Positions 11,822-25,284 of a DNA stretch of 64,000 nt are shown here, one piece after another (position 1 is the stretch's first letter; each line of letters starts with the position of its first letter). Position numbers and translations under genes: made by a program. This stretch comes from Asterias amurensis (Eukaryota > Echinodermata > Asteroidea > Forcipulatida > Asteriidae): the NCBI RefSeq assembly GCF_032118995.1, contig NC_092665.1, forward strand, positions 16,202,012 through 16,266,011, read 5' to 3'. The notes beneath the pieces were generated by a model that worked only from the letters and a program-made list of their open reading frames with translations, was not told the DNA's origin and ran no database searches.

Positions 11822-11953
11822 TAAGGCCGTATCCGATTTGGCGGCTACGGCTGGATCGCCGCGTCATCATGCATTGAAGTATAGGACGCCCTTAGCAACA
11901 CCCCTGGCAACGGTCGTAGCCGCAGCCGTATTCACCAATGCGGACACGGCCTG
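11822..11953. repeat. Short palindromic MITE
   Basis: Inverted termini AGGCCGTATCCGATTTGGCG and GCATTGG.. near CGGACACGGCCT, with GGCTACGGCTG / CGTAGCCGCAGCC just inside. About 130 bp, GC-rich, non-coding. Confidence 0.65.
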
Positions 11954-13339
11954 AGTTACTGTCAATATTCGCAACAACGAATAGAAAACGTTACGATTAT
12001 TTCCATCACAATCATTCGGGCCTGTATTTTTACTTGTAGAAGGGAAATTGGAACTGAAATCTCAAGGCGTAAATTTGGATTAGTGTATTAAAGAACAAAA
12101 AAGTGTCCGTTGAAACATTTTTGACGCCCCTCTTCCCCCACCACACCATAGGTAGAATTGCTCATGATCCAGTGGTGTATATATTCAATTGGTGCGCCCT
12201 CATGGATCGGTCGTGAGGGTGCAGCATTGCCACCAACCCAGTGATTGACCGCACATCACATTTCATCATGTGGTACCGAAGAACCGAGTAGTCCCGAACC
12301 GAGTGGCCCCAAGCTCCCCCGAGTGCTTCTACAGCGAAACCCGTACCCTCCCGTGAAGGCAGCTCTCCCGACGCCCTCAACGCTCGGTAGAAGAGACTCT
12401 ACAAGCCCTTCCATCAGTCGAGCTCTCATCCCATCGCCCTCTGCTGAAGGGAGTTGTTCACATTCAATCTGTCACGACCATTATAAAGCCCTGCATGTGG
12501 TGGGTTGCTCATTTTTTTTTCACCAATTCAATAAAATGATGAATTTATTGTTTTGGTTCATTTGCTAGTGTTGATGCACCTCATCATACAGCACTATGTC
12601 TAGGGTTGCGTTCTGTTCATTTATTTGGTATCAATATGTATGACTTGGAATAAACCCAAAAGAAACTCGGGGGGGGGGCAATAATTATGATCCCTTTCAC
12701 ATGACTAACACGAAACATGCTCCCCACAGAGAAACTAAGCGACAGGAAGAATAATGTCGCCTGTCCCTGTAAGGAGAGCTAAAGGGGAAGATACATGTTC
12801 AAAATGCAGTTTCTTAGAGTAAACAAATTGAAAGAGTTATATTACGCCCAAGATCAAAGAGGGCGCAGTTGGATTCTAAACACACGCCAACGATGACGTA
12901 TCTGGCACAATATTGTGAGCACTCACGTTCATAAGAAGAATAACCTCCAAGCAATCGACTGTGACGGTCTGAGTCGACGGCCCGTGAAATCGAGTTTCAT
13001 GACCCAGAGAGAAAATCTAGTAAAGTCACATCGCTAACTCGTCAGTGTCATCGAATCGATTTCTTTCTAACGACTTGTTTGAGTCCAATTTCGATTTTGT
13101 ATGTACCTGTGGTAAGAAACATTTATTTCTGTGTGATTTATTTCACTGTGCACTGGCCGTGTGAATAATTGGTGAACATTCTAAACCGTTTTTACCGCAC
13201 GGGGATTTTGCACACACGTCAACATATCCATCTGGTTCGGTAATTCTTTTTAGAAGCCCAACTGACGTTTCGTTGGAGGTGTCTTCACCAAACAGAGACA
13301 ACTGACGTTTCTTTTGAGGTGTTTTTAACATTGAAAGAC
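11954..13339. other. Spacer upstream of the lectin gene
   Basis: A GC-richer stretch (about 12220-12460) is open on both strands but has no recognisable domain; AATAAA at about 12530 follows it on the plus strand, so a terminal exon of an unknown gene cannot be excluded. Just before the lectin start two imperfect copies of CAACTGACGTTTC..GAGGTGT lie at about 13259-13281 and 13299-13321, in its 5' UTR or core promoter. Confidence 0.4.
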
Positions 13340-13900
13340 ATGATGGTGAAGCTGCTATTTCTGACGAGTTTGGTTTGCGTGTATGCCATGGAGTCGTGCC
13401 AACCCGGTCATCGAGAACTCTTCGGCACTTCTTGCTACGAGTTGCTCACCGGTACGAAGACTTGGCAAGATACTCGGGACGACTGCTCGGCCATGGGGGG
13501 TAAAATGGCCGTCCCAGACACCCCGGAAGAGCATGCGGGTATCTGGAAGATGTTCACGGAAAAGATCGCTGTCACCTTAGAAGGAGAACTGTGGATCGGC
13601 TGCGAAGAGAATAAGACAGATGGAAGGTGGGTGCAGGCTGGTTTGGGAGACTACGAATGTGTCTACCTTGAATGGGCTTCAAACCAACCTAGCAATCATG
13701 CTAAGGAACATTGTGTGGAGATGAGGAGCCAATTCGACGGGAAATTAAATGACCGACAATGCGACGAACTTAACTACGGGATGTGTGAGTTCAATGTCAT
13801 TACCGGTACCACCACACTGCCGCACCGTGCGTCTTCGAGCCCCGTGCTATTCTGCTTGGAAGCTGATGATGACGGCTACTTTAAGTCCCCCCGTGCCTAA
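13340..13900 (+). CDS. Secreted C-type lectin, single domain
   Basis: Single-exon frame of 186 residues. The ATG at 13340 (second ATG adjacent) is chosen because it begins a signal peptide, MMVKLLFLTSLVCVYA. One C-type lectin-like domain follows, about residues 20-153: opening Cys pair (ESCQPG..GTSCYEL), TWQDTRDDC, WIG signature (LWIGCEE) and closing C..C..MCEF. Sugar recognition usually needs an EPN or QPD loop and WND; here they read QPS and LND, so calcium-dependent sugar binding may be altered or lost. The C-terminal 30 or so residues after MCEF have no domain and could be a tail or read-through into an intron. Such lectins act outside the cell in recognition or matrix roles; the ligand is unknown. 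Confidence 0.85.
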   Translation: MMVKLLFLTSLVCVYAMESCQPGHRELFGTSCYELLTGTKTWQDTRDDCSAMGGKMAVPDTPEEHAGIWKMFTEKIAVTLEGELWIGCEENKTDGRWVQAGLGDYECVYLEWASNQPSNHAKEHCVEMRSQFDGKLNDRQCDELNYGMCEFNVITGTTTLPHRASSSPVLFCLEADDDGYFKSPRA

Positions 13901-16083
13901 CTGGCCACTTTGCCAAGATGGCTAAAGACAGTCAGAGTTCTTAACTCTTCTGCTTCAACTTTGAGTTGTGATTAAAGACTTAAGCTAGGCTGTGTGAACA
14001 CGTGAGGCCATCAACAATTATGTGCAATTATACCAAGATAGATCATGATTTTGGTTGAAAATATTTTTTAACAATTACATTTTTCCTAAATAGGAGAATT
14101 AATTAAACTGGTCAAACAACACCATCTCTCGGATGTGACTTTTCCACGACAGCAAAGATCTTTATAAACACAAACGTCTCTAAAAGCTGACTGAATTTTG
14201 ATGACAGGTTCTGTCGAATATTTGTTTAACAACTATTATATTTTGTTTAGCCTATAATTGTCACACTTGCTTGTGTTGTAGATGTGGGTTTTTGAGTTTG
14301 TTTTTACTGCATTTAAGTAAAGAAACATCAACGGCAACAAACAGCACCAACCTGCCTTGTAGTTCTAAACAACAATAATTTAAACTCATTGTGAACACAA
14401 AGTCATCGTGAATTTGTCAAGTTCTTGTTTAGACAGTGGTTTTAGTAAAACCCGCTGATTGTACACTCTGAAACATTTTCGTAGAAAAGAAAATAATAAT
14501 TAGCATTGAATATTAAAGCAGATATTTCCAGCTTACGGAGTGCTCCTTCCGTAACAGAATTCGTTTCACAACAGCTATTAAAATGTTCACTACATTGTAA
14601 TTCCAAACTGGGCAAAATTACCAACAACCGCTTAGCAGAAAGTATTGCTTATTAAATTACTGCTTATCAAAAACTAGCAAGGTGCTTGATGGTATTTTGT
14701 GGCTTGGCTGGCAACCTTAGCTAAGCACAATTTTTTATCGTGCTATTAATCAAGTGTGTAAACTAGTTGAGGAAAACGTGACTACTTGTTACTATTCTAT
14801 GAATTATTCATGAAATAGCTCCCCCCCCACCACCCCCACCCCCCCCCCCCCACCCCCGTGCTTATCAGTCTTTATGAGCTGCACAATTTTTTTTTATTTT
14901 TACTGGCAAACAGTTTAATTTCACTAGAATTGGCGGTAGGTTTGAAGACAAATGACCACGCCCAAGCCTTTGTGTACTAATCTTTCTGTAAAAAGAAATC
15001 CCTGGCGGATAACGTTTGAAAATAATTAACGGCCATCACCTGACCGATTTTTGTGTGTTCCTTTTCTGTTTATTTTTAGATTTGGGAATCCAGGGCAAGG
15101 ACGAATTTAGTATTCGTCAAAGGATAAATTGTTATTACTGAGTAAATGTTATTACTGAGTATACCAGTGACTGTTAAAAACTACACCATAATCAGAAACA
15201 CGCGTCAATTTCTTTCCTTGTTTTTAATTACTGTTTTTTAGTGAACTGGGCCAGCCAGGTACTTCAGAACTGCCTTTCCTGCAAATGATTTAATTAAACT
15301 ATTTTTTATATAAGATACGGGGGAAACTGTTTGTTATTGCATCACAATCGAGATGGGCACTGGCAAACATTTAAAAAAAAAAAAACGACCAAAGCAAAGG
15401 AACCAAACAGAGAAAATAAAAATAAAAAATAAAAATAAATGTTAATAATAATTATGATTACAAATGAAATGTGTCTATATTTATTCCTGTAATCTGTAAT
15501 CACGTTCGTACGTTAAACTGTCAAACACGACTGAAGCAATAGAAACAAACAAATAAAGCAAAGAACCAAAAACCGAAAGCAAGTGTTCATAATGTTGATA
15601 ACACAATTTATTACAAATGAAATATGTATATTATCTGTAATCACGTTCGTTCGTGAATCTGACAATAGTTATGTTGATAGCATGAAAACCATCCAGTTTT
15701 TCTGATCTAAATCATATTAAATGAAACTCCAATCCTACGCCGTGTATAAACAAACATCAAAGAGATAGGTTATTATCAGAAAGCGGACACAGTTAATGCG
15801 TTGCTATGGAAACCCATCTGTTGCTGAATCTCCCTTATTTGGAACCGGGAGCTCAAGTTTGGAGGGATTTGATGCGCCGTGAGTTGATTTAATTGATCTA
15901 TAAATAAAGATAGTGGTAACTTATTGTGTGAACACACGCATGTAATATCTGCTGTTGTAATATTTGCTATTTATGGGGACCGATGAAAACACACAGCAAA
16001 TGGAAATCAAAAGCTTTTCATGATAATAAGGAAATATAAAAACCTGGGTCTCCACAGGGAATTTTGCGTGCAAAGTCTATGGT
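13901..16083. other. Intergenic, no gene seen
   Basis: AT-rich spacer downstream of the lectin. Contains a C-rich tract (about 14821-14857) and A-rich simple sequence (about 15370-15440). Two loosely similar blocks ending in TCTGTAATCACGTTCGT lie near 15486 and 15634. No coding evidence. Confidence 0.55.
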
Positions 16084-16662
16084 CAAAGGCGCTGGCCACT
16101 ATTGGTAATTACTAAAAATAGTTGTTAGCATAACAACCTACTTGGTGACGAGCAATGGAGAGCTGTTGATATTATAAAACATGGTGAGAAACGGCTCCCT
16201 CTGAAGTAACGTAGTTTTTGTGAAAGAGGTAATTTCTCCCTCAAATAACAAACGATTTCGGCGGAAGCCTTTTAATATGCATCTGAAAGCAAACAAAGTA
16301 ATGTCAACACAAACTCGATGACCATTGAGCCCAATTTATTTTATTCTATGCATAGTTTTGGGATACATCAAGTGAGAATACTGGGCCCAATTTCATAGAG
16401 CTGCTTAAGCACAAAATTTTGCTTAAGCAAAAAAAATCCTTGCTAAGTAAAATCAAATCACCGGCCAAGACTCCACTCAATTGTTATGCTAGGTAAACAA
16501 CAGCTAAATACTAGTCATAAGCAATGTATATGGCATGAAATTTTGGCCAGTAACATGTTAATTAAATAAGCGAGCTATTTTTCGTGCTTAAGCAAATTTT
16601 TTGCTTAAGCAGCTCTATGAAATTGGCCCCTGGTCTTAGACACGTGTCCCAGTGCCTTTAAG
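16084..16662. repeat. MITE family 1 copy, interrupted
   Basis: Ends AAAGGCGCTGGCCACTATTGG and GTCCCAGTGCCTTTA with the usual interior (GAGAAACGGCTCCCTCTGAAG). It is split by another MITE at 16384-16629; removing that insertion restores the common ATACTGGTCTT sequence. Confidence 0.8.
16384..16629. repeat. Harbinger-like MITE nested in another MITE
   Basis: Termini GGCCCAATTTCATAGAGCTGC and GCAGCTCTATGAAATTGGCCC, flanked by a 3-bp duplication CTG (16381-16383 and 16630-16632). No coding capacity. A three-base CWG duplication is known for some PIF/Harbinger elements; the family call is an inference. A sister copy lies at 44852-45090. Confidence 0.75.
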
Positions 16663-16694
16663 TTTGCATATCTGTGACTGGTATCCTGGTTATT

Positions 16695-16757
16695 GTTGCT
16701 TAGCAAAAACTTGTTAAGCAATATTTTCTGCTTAAGCAGCTCTATGAAATTGGCCCG
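16695..16757. repeat. Fragment of the Harbinger-like MITE
   Basis: Right end only: TGCTTAAGCAGCTCTATGAA followed by ATTGGCCC, preceded by TTAGCAAAAACTTGTTAAGCA. The left end is missing. Confidence 0.55.
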
Positions 16758-17029
16758 GGACAGTCTAGGTTTAGTCAGTACACCCTCTCTTCAATTTTGA
16801 ATGGTGAAGAAAGAAAAAACAATCATTATGTAAGACTTCGGCACCTTTAATTTCGGATTTCAAACACCATTAAACATCAAATTTTTATTTGAAGGTACTG
16901 CACTCAAGTTGATGTTGTACGACTGCAACTAGCTTAAAACATTCACTTAGATCATTTCTAGTCTGGTTGTCATCACAACCGTTCAGTGTGCTTTAAAAAT
17001 GTATTTTTAAATAGTAAAAGACTATACAG

Positions 17030-17227
17030 ATCTGAAGCCTTTTATAAGGCACCTGAAGGCACACAAATATGGGCAACAATGGTGTTTTTTCTTTCATTAT
17101 TCTCTTGCAAATTCGATGACCAATTGAGCCCAAACTTTCGTAGTTTAAATTCTTTGTTGCATATATTTGGATACACTTAAGTGAGCATACTGGTCTTTGA
17201 CAATAACAACGTGTCTAGTGTCTTTAA
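17030..17227. repeat. MITE family 1, 3' half
   Basis: Begins at the CTGAAGGCACACAA region, continues through CGATGACCAATTGAGCCC and ends ACTGGTCTTTGACAATAAC..GTGTCTAGTGTCTTTAA. The left half is absent. Confidence 0.6.
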
Positions 17228-17466
17228 GGCGTCAGTCCAAAATGCCCCTGAGTTCACTATCTGTATCGAGCACTGCTCGTCGCGAGTCAAGCAAAATCGA
17301 TAATGACAATTTGCCAGCTCGGTGACACCATTTTCACCCATTATGAAAACACAGCTATCTTTTAATATACACTCTGCGGCGATTTCTTTGTTCTCAAACA
17401 ATAGAAAATATGTAAACAATGTAGCACCTTATGCAAGGATCCTCAAAGCGCTTCAACCCCCCCCCA

Positions 17467-17757
<291 letters not shown>

Positions 17758-17943
17758 TATGAGCACTTCTTTGTTATGCACATCTTCAAACATGACTTGT
17801 AGGGCCTACTATTGCCGGAGCTTCGTATATAAAGATAATTCCATTGTTTTATTATTAATATTTTTTCATAGAAAAAAAAATAAACAACATTTTCACTCCC
17901 GAAAAATTAAAACCCGAAAACAGCATAATATGTAAAAAATAAA

Positions 17944-18838
<895 letters not shown>

Positions 18839-19339
18839 ATAACAATACTGAGAAAAGAATTTTTTCGAACAATAGAGCCTACAGATAAAATAGAACAAAA
18901 TCAATTTGTAAAACAGGGTTTTGCGTTCATGAACAAACTAAAGCAAACCTTGTCCGATTAGCAGGGTCGTCGCAAGATCGATAACAGCCAATTTGATTTA
19001 TTGTTTAAGGGGCACACTGGCTTCAATGATGCTGTGGGCATACGTTTAGAAGTTAAATCATTAAATTCACATAAATATGCCTTGAAATTGTGTTATTTTT
19101 GTGCAACTTTAACGGTCTGCAAACCAAACGGATAATAATTTACTCAGTTCTAAAGATGAATCATAGACTCAGAAAATAGTTTCCATAGAAACCCATCCTT
19201 TTCCGGGGCTACTCTGTCACTACGAGATGGGAATCTGGTTACTTATTAAGATTGTCAAATCCATCCACATTAACAAAGTGACTATGCGGGTATCAACTGC
19301 ATCTCCTATTGCAGCATTCACAAAGAGACACCATGGAAA

Positions 19340-19482
19340 GTTGACTCGCCATAAGTCGTCTGAAGTCGATCTATGGGGAATACATGTTTCACATTGGTTT
19401 CTGATCAACGAGGTAACTTCAGATGAAATAATTGTGCTGGATTCCACTACAATTGTATACAACAAAAAGGTCGTCGGTTGAA
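19340..19482 (+). pseudogene. Possible Ulp1-like peptidase fragment of a transposon
   Basis: Reads SSEVDLWGIHVSHWFLINEV followed by EIIVLDSTTIVYNKKVVG and a stop. A HWxLI..(about 10)..IxVxDS pattern is the His and Asp core seen in C48/Ulp1-type cysteine peptidases, often encoded by DNA transposons. Only this short segment is recognisable, with no Cys box, so the call is weak. Confidence 0.25.
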
Positions 19483-19823
19483 ATAATTTTGTTTTCGGGT
19501 TCAGAATCAAAGAGAATCTCAGTATTGATTTGTAAACAAGGGGTACACGATTTGGCAGGATGCGTACAACCATTTACCATCTTTACATACTAGGTAAGCT
19601 TTCGGATTGAAATTACACAATATTTCGAGGCTATTTATTAAATGATCATATCCTTCCTTTAAGTTCACCCAAGGCTTTGTTTGTTAGTGTTTGTTCATGC
19701 AATAATTAGATCAATGTTTTTTAATAATGGACCTTTAATTGATGTATTCCCGACCCAAATGTGGACCTTTTTAAACCTTTCAAACTACCTCAAACCTCAG
19801 CCTCACCTTATAACATCAGGGCT

Positions 19824-19981
19824 GGATTTCACAAAGGTAGTCCTAACTTAGGACTAGTCCTAGGCAATGCTAAGAGATAGGACTGGTCCTAAGTTAGGAC
19901 CAGTAACTCATCCTAACTTAGGACCTATCTCTTAGCATTGCCTGGGACTAGTTCTAAGTTAGGACTACCTTTGTGAAATCC
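19824..19981. repeat. Palindromic MITE with CCTAACTTAGGAC units
   Basis: Inverted ends GGATTTCACAAAGGTAGTCC and GGACTACCTTTGTGAAATCC are perfect over 20 bases; CCTAACTTAGGAC and its complement recur four times inside. No coding sequence. Such short foldback elements are common in marine invertebrates. Confidence 0.85.
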
Positions 19982-20491
19982 ACCCAGTTCGTCTTTAGTT
20001 GCAAATAAATGACGTATGACACGAGTGCAATACCTACCACTACACCAATAAGTGACGCAGTTGTGTTTGGTTTTTAGTTACTACTAAAAAATAAAAATCA
20101 CCTTGGCTGAAACAAAAAGCTTGTAAGCCCTTATTCCGAAACGTATCTGGCAAGAACGCGTGATGGCCTTGCTCCATCAGTAGATTCCCGCGTTGCTGGA
20201 GAAATGTGACGTCAGTTACAAAGACTTATTGGCATTATGACGTCACACTATACTCCCCTGGGCGCCGTACAGCGATAGCTACACGCGCGTTGGGCTACTA
20301 CGCGACGCGTCATCATAAAACAAACAAACACAGTAGTTCATGTTTCTACACTTTGCAGCGAGAGAGACGGGCCTGTCTCTTAAACGCTTCATAAATAAAG
20401 TAAGACTCTTAAAAGATGGTTGAATGTTCCTTTTTGGTCCAGAATCTACGCTGGTAACAATCAAACTCTGAATCACTAGAAGGTTTTCAGT

Positions 20492-22101
20492 ATGCAGCAG
20501 TGGATCAAGGCGTTGTCGCTGGTGCTCGGCTTGTCAACATGCATTGGCATAGGTACTTATTCCATCTTAGCATTTTATGTTTAAACATATTGTAGACATA
20601 GTAAGCCATGATAATGTTGTACACAATTGAAGTGATAATCTTAACTTTGAAAACGGTTTCACAGTGTAAGATTTTAAAATTTCGTAACATACGTTTTTCT
20701 GTTTTCCTTATCCTTAATTTAGGCCATACCAGTAAGATTAGATTCTGACGAGATTATTTTTAGAAAATGGAAATAAAAACATGAGACTATTCATGTAGGC
20801 CTACTATTTTTAAATTAGTATTAACTTTTATACTTTAAATATAATATACTTTTGACTCACAACATCCGGGTTTTATTTCTCTTTTATTTGGCGGCGATCA
20901 AAACTAGCGGACGGGTTTCTGTCAGAGTGGACAATGAGGGCGCCTTGCGACGATCAACATTTTCTCCCTTCCTCAATGACCGATGAGGGCGATGATTCTC
21001 GTTATCCATGTACGATGTTTCTGGAAAAGATATATCTTGAAGGTATCTGAGGTTATGCCTTTTCTCTCCCCCCCCCCCCCGTGTCTCCAAACACACGCCG
21101 CCCTGACCTTCTGTTCAAACTGTTCTGTCACGATAAAAATAAACAATAAAAGGACAATTTTTTGCATTGTTTACAAAAGAAAATTTTTCGGATGATCTTT
21201 AGTCAAGAAACAGCTGGAAAAACAAAAACTGATTCATCCGGGACAAAAATCGAAGTCTTGGTTACGTTGTTTTCTTTTAAAATAGCAATCATAAAATACA
21301 GGGAAGAGAATGTTTTTGCAAGACAGACAATCTGCCTTATAACCTTCACCTAGTTCCAAACCACACAGCATATTACTTGATTCTGCACTAGTCAACTGAT
21401 TATGCTTAATATGATAAATTCGCATGTTATTAAGCGTTTCCCTGTAAATATAACAATAATGGTTGATTTGCCTTTAAATACTCCATGAAAGAGTTTTGAC
21501 TGGTTTATTGGAGGTGGAACATCAATGGCAGTGGACAATTTTGTAATCCTTATATACTATTAACCCTCCTTTTCCTGACTCGTTGCAAAATTGATTGTCA
21601 TGTACTTTATTTGGGGTATTGACCCCATACCTGACGTCATCATTCCAACAAATCCTTTCTCCGACATTTTGGGAATACCTCGTTTGTTTGTGTGCAGAGT
21701 GCGCATTTCAGACAAGACTTGTATGCGCTATGAGACTAGTATCTTTACGCCAAAAATTGACACCCAATTGTTTTAAAGTGATTATCTCCTCATTTGTATC
21801 CCCAATTTCAATCTCTGTTTCAGAAAACGAGAGTTTCATGTTTTACTTGTCGAGTGCCGCATGCAGACATCCAGTATTTTCTACTTTCCTCGCGTGTCTT
21901 GCTACAGTCCTGTTGTACCTCGCTCACGTTACCTTCAAATGGGACCACCGTCATTCGGCTGTTTACTTACCCGGTGTTTGGGAGCCGAGACACGGCCCGG
22001 TCAGAGAGCTCAGGGTACGGTGGGTGGACGAACAGCCAGAATTCTCGTTGTTTGAATGGAAGAGATGTAACAGTTGTCATCGTCTGAAACGAGTCGGCTA
22101 A
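20492..22101 (+). CDS. Candidate two-exon secreted or membrane protein, unknown
   Basis: Exon 1 (20492-20552) encodes a signal-peptide-like MQQWIKALSLVLGLSTCIGI and ends at AG|GTACTT. Exon 2 (21824-22101) follows a good acceptor (TCTGTTTCAG). They join in frame to 339 nt (112 residues) with TAA at 22099, and AATAAA lies 13 bases further on. Exon 2 has a hydrophobic run (TFLACLATVLLYLAHVTF) and a Trp/Arg-rich C-terminus (LRVRWVDEQPEF). I do not recognise a family. Exon 2 is open in other frames too, and extra exons could lie between, so the model is tentative. Confidence 0.35.
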
Positions 22102-22970
22102 AACATCAAATGAAATAAAATTAAAGATGGCATTTCACATTAATTTTGTATAAACAATTTTCGTTGCTTCTCGATTTAAAATTGGTATGTTTATTGCCTA
22201 ACACACTTGACACTTTGCAGTTTTATTAAAAACCAATTCATTAATAACTGATCACAAAGGTAACCTTTGTCAAGTTTATTTGGAGAGTTTTCCTCAAAAA
22301 GTATCTGTGTTCGATTCAAAATCGAACGTGTGATTTATTTTCCTTTTCCTGCTACGGATAAGAATAAAATATTTTATATTTATATTTATATTTATATTTA
22401 TTGGTTTATTTCATAAAAACATTACAAAGAAATGAACAGTATGACAACCGATACGGTTGAATTGCACTAGATCATGTACATTATAAAATAAACAAATCTT
22501 TAAAAAGAGCTAAAGGTTAAACATTTAAAACACACGATAGCTAATAAGTAAGTATTACAAACAGTCCAAACAACAAAACAATCACCCAGCACTTAAAACA
22601 ATAATGAGACTTAACAAAAATAGACGTTAACAAAGGGACAAATTGGGATTCATTGTAAGATAAAATATGTTGTATATTGTGATGTGTTCATTACAGACCA
22701 CAAAATGATGACATAAGAGATCAATCGCACGTCAGGTTAAAATAAATCAACTACTACAAAACTATCTTGTAATTCCTCAAAAATGCTGTTTCATAAAATT
22801 ACGAATACTGTTTGCATAATTATAACGAATAATGACTGCATTCACAAACGTATTAAAAAAGTACGTTGTAGATTGTAGCCCGTTTCAACCAATTACCTAG
22901 CCTACACGGTCCCCCATTAAAGCATAGCTTGAATAAAAAAAAAAAAAAAAAAAAGGATGACTGAGTGTGC
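22102..22970. other. Spacer, no gene seen
   Basis: Contains a short TTTATA hexanucleotide array at about 22373-22401 and a poly-A run at about 22936-22954. The rest is AT-rich without coding signal. Confidence 0.55.
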
Positions 22971-23273
22971 TTAAAGGCACTGGGCACCTTTGGTAATTGT
23001 CAAAGACCTGCATTTTCACTTGGTGTATCCCAACATATTATGCATAAAACAAAATAATAAATCTGTGGAAATTCGGCCTCAATTTGTCATCGAATTTACA
23101 AGAGATTGTGTTAGAAAAAACACCCTTGTTGCTTATGCTTGAGTGAGAAATTACCCTTTCTCAAAAACTACATTACAGAGGGAGCCATTTCTCATAATGT
23201 TTTATATTACACCACTCCCCATTACTCGTTTACAATTATTTTGAGCAATTACCAATAGTGTCCAGTGCCTTTA
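22971..23273. repeat. MITE family 1, shortened copy
   Basis: Ends TTAAAGGCACTGGGCACC and AGTGTCCAGTGCCTTTA, but the central GAGACCTC palindrome is missing, so it is an internally deleted copy. Confidence 0.7.
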
Positions 23274-24044
23274 CAACTCAAGTTGTTGTCTGTTCACGGA
23301 GCAAAGACTATACCGTCGATGGCGACGAAACACCGGGGGGAAAGCTGAGTCTGTTTCCGCTCAGGTGCGTGAGTGCTCACTCCTCGTACTAATTCATCAT
23401 CTCGCACCATCATCAGTGACCTTGAGAACTTAATGCAAAGCCAACAACCTTCAAATTGAATTAAAACGCCAGGAAGGAAAAACTTGTGATATCTAAGAGT
23501 CTTTTGTGGTCATGTTGATTTTTTAAAAATTGTTTAGTGGTGGATGAAAGTAACCAATCCATATCTCGATTGACCATTTAAACTGTGCAGCCAGCACTAA
23601 TTCATTATTCATAATTACTATTTCTTGATATTAAATTCCAATGCTTTAATAAAACCCTTCATCTGTGTACGTCCATAGCCGTTTCAAATTGTTGTCGTTG
23701 TTGTTACTGGTCACTAGAAAAAGGTTTTCACGAATCCATTATCTCAAAGGTTCTTGCTCTTTGCTCAAGGACAACCTCTTTGCTAAACAGGAAGGCCACT
23801 GATTGGCTAATGCTTGAGATGGCAGCAACCTCGGGTATCTAACTCGACGGTCAATTTAATACATTGTCATCGCGCACGTTATTTGCACACTGTTTGATGC
23901 GATGTAAATGATATTGATATAATATCTTGGACTTTGGGAGAAGATTGTAGTTAAAGACATACAGTAGATACATAAAGACAGCGTCAATCGTTCATTGTTA
24001 CAAATAAATTGCATTTGCATTACGGCATAACGGTACCTAAAAGT
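23274..24044. other. Spacer, no gene seen
   Basis: No supported open frame, repeat or RNA gene was recognised. Confidence 0.45.
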
Positions 24045-24300
24045 GACACGACACGTAAATAATGTGAAACAAAACTCACAATACGTTACGATGGCATGAC
24101 GCGGAGTCACGACACAAAGGCCCACGACAACACGACGTGACACGACACGGCGAGTCATTAATGACAAGCCAGGAGACATGACACGACACGCCGAGTCACG
24201 AGTCACGACAAGCCACACAAGACACGAAACACGTCGAGTCACGACACGGCAAGTCACGACACAAGACACAAGCCAGCACAAATGACAAGACACTTCGAGT
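24045..24300. repeat. Degenerate CACGACACGGCGAGT minisatellite
   Basis: Irregular tandem units around ACGACACGGCGAGTC and ACGACACAAG. The open frame on the minus strand here (many VxxRRV units) is produced by the repeat and has no gene features. Confidence 0.7.
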
Positions 24301-25284
24301 TTCGAACCGACAATAGTTGAAAATCCCCAATATAAAATGTGCCTTTATCACGATTAGAAAAACATCTCATGCCGTGTATGACCAAGACCACCTTTGATAT
24401 TAAAAAGCAACTGCTGATCAGTTTATAACATCAAACGTACTTTTAAATTCAAAGCCCTCAATATCCAAAGCAACATCGAACTGTGTGAAGATACAAGCAA
24501 CACTCTAGCGTAAACACCCAAATCACGTGAAGGGTTCTCCATTCCCGCGTTATCCCGTCAGGCATCACTCTAGCCAGAAATATAATAATAACCAGTGCAT
24601 TTGAAGTGGTATCGCTTGAATAAACTTACTTACTATTGTATAATTCGGTGATAAGATTGCATCTGCTTCAATGAAACTGATTCTTAGTGTTCATCACAGT
24701 GTGGTGAGATTGAACTTGATGGGTGCATAATCGAAACGTCTCTCGCACTGATGCTTCTTAGCACAGATTGATTCTTTTCTTGTTTTGTTGTTTTCCGTCT
24801 CTCTAACTTTCTTCCTTTTTATTCGAAGGGGATTTCATCAATGAATATTTCGATGATTTACGAATGACTGTCGCATGATGGCGCAATAAAAGGCGATGCT
24901 TATTGCATTGGAAATAGTTGAAGGACACCTTAATGTTGTCTGAGGGAAGACCAAATAAATAATCCATATAAGTGGTTGGTTTTTTATAATGCTGGTTGTG
25001 AGTTAGACTACCTCGAGATAAGAGCATATTTTGATTTTTCTGATTTGGCGGAGATTTGAGGAGCAAAAGAAATAACTAATATGAAATTTTGCACTAACAA
25101 TTACTTAACCCTGCAGCAAATTATAATTGTTTACCTGTTTGGCTGCAACGCCCCTGCGGTACGTTGTGTTGCTGACAATCTTTTCCCATTGGTTTAATTA
25201 GAGGTTTATTTTGCATTTGTTCGTGTTTTGCCTACAATGTACATGCATTGCCAGGGCTAATTAAAGCTTAAATTGAATTTTCAC
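24301..25284. other. Spacer, no gene seen
   Basis: AT-rich; no splice-supported coding sequence, RNA gene or clear repeat boundary was recognised. Confidence 0.45.

Noticed and set aside
12162-12568. Overlapping 72- and 107-codon frames on opposite strands
   Set aside because: GC-richer sequence opens both strands, but neither product has a signal peptide, domain or splice site that I can support.
21595-21823. Upstream extension of the 21824-22101 frame
   Set aside because: Contains no good start; a consensus acceptor at 21823 better explains where coding begins.
23856-24293. 145-codon frame rich in Arg, Val and Cys
   Set aside because: Arises from the degenerate CACGACACGG minisatellite; no splice or domain support.
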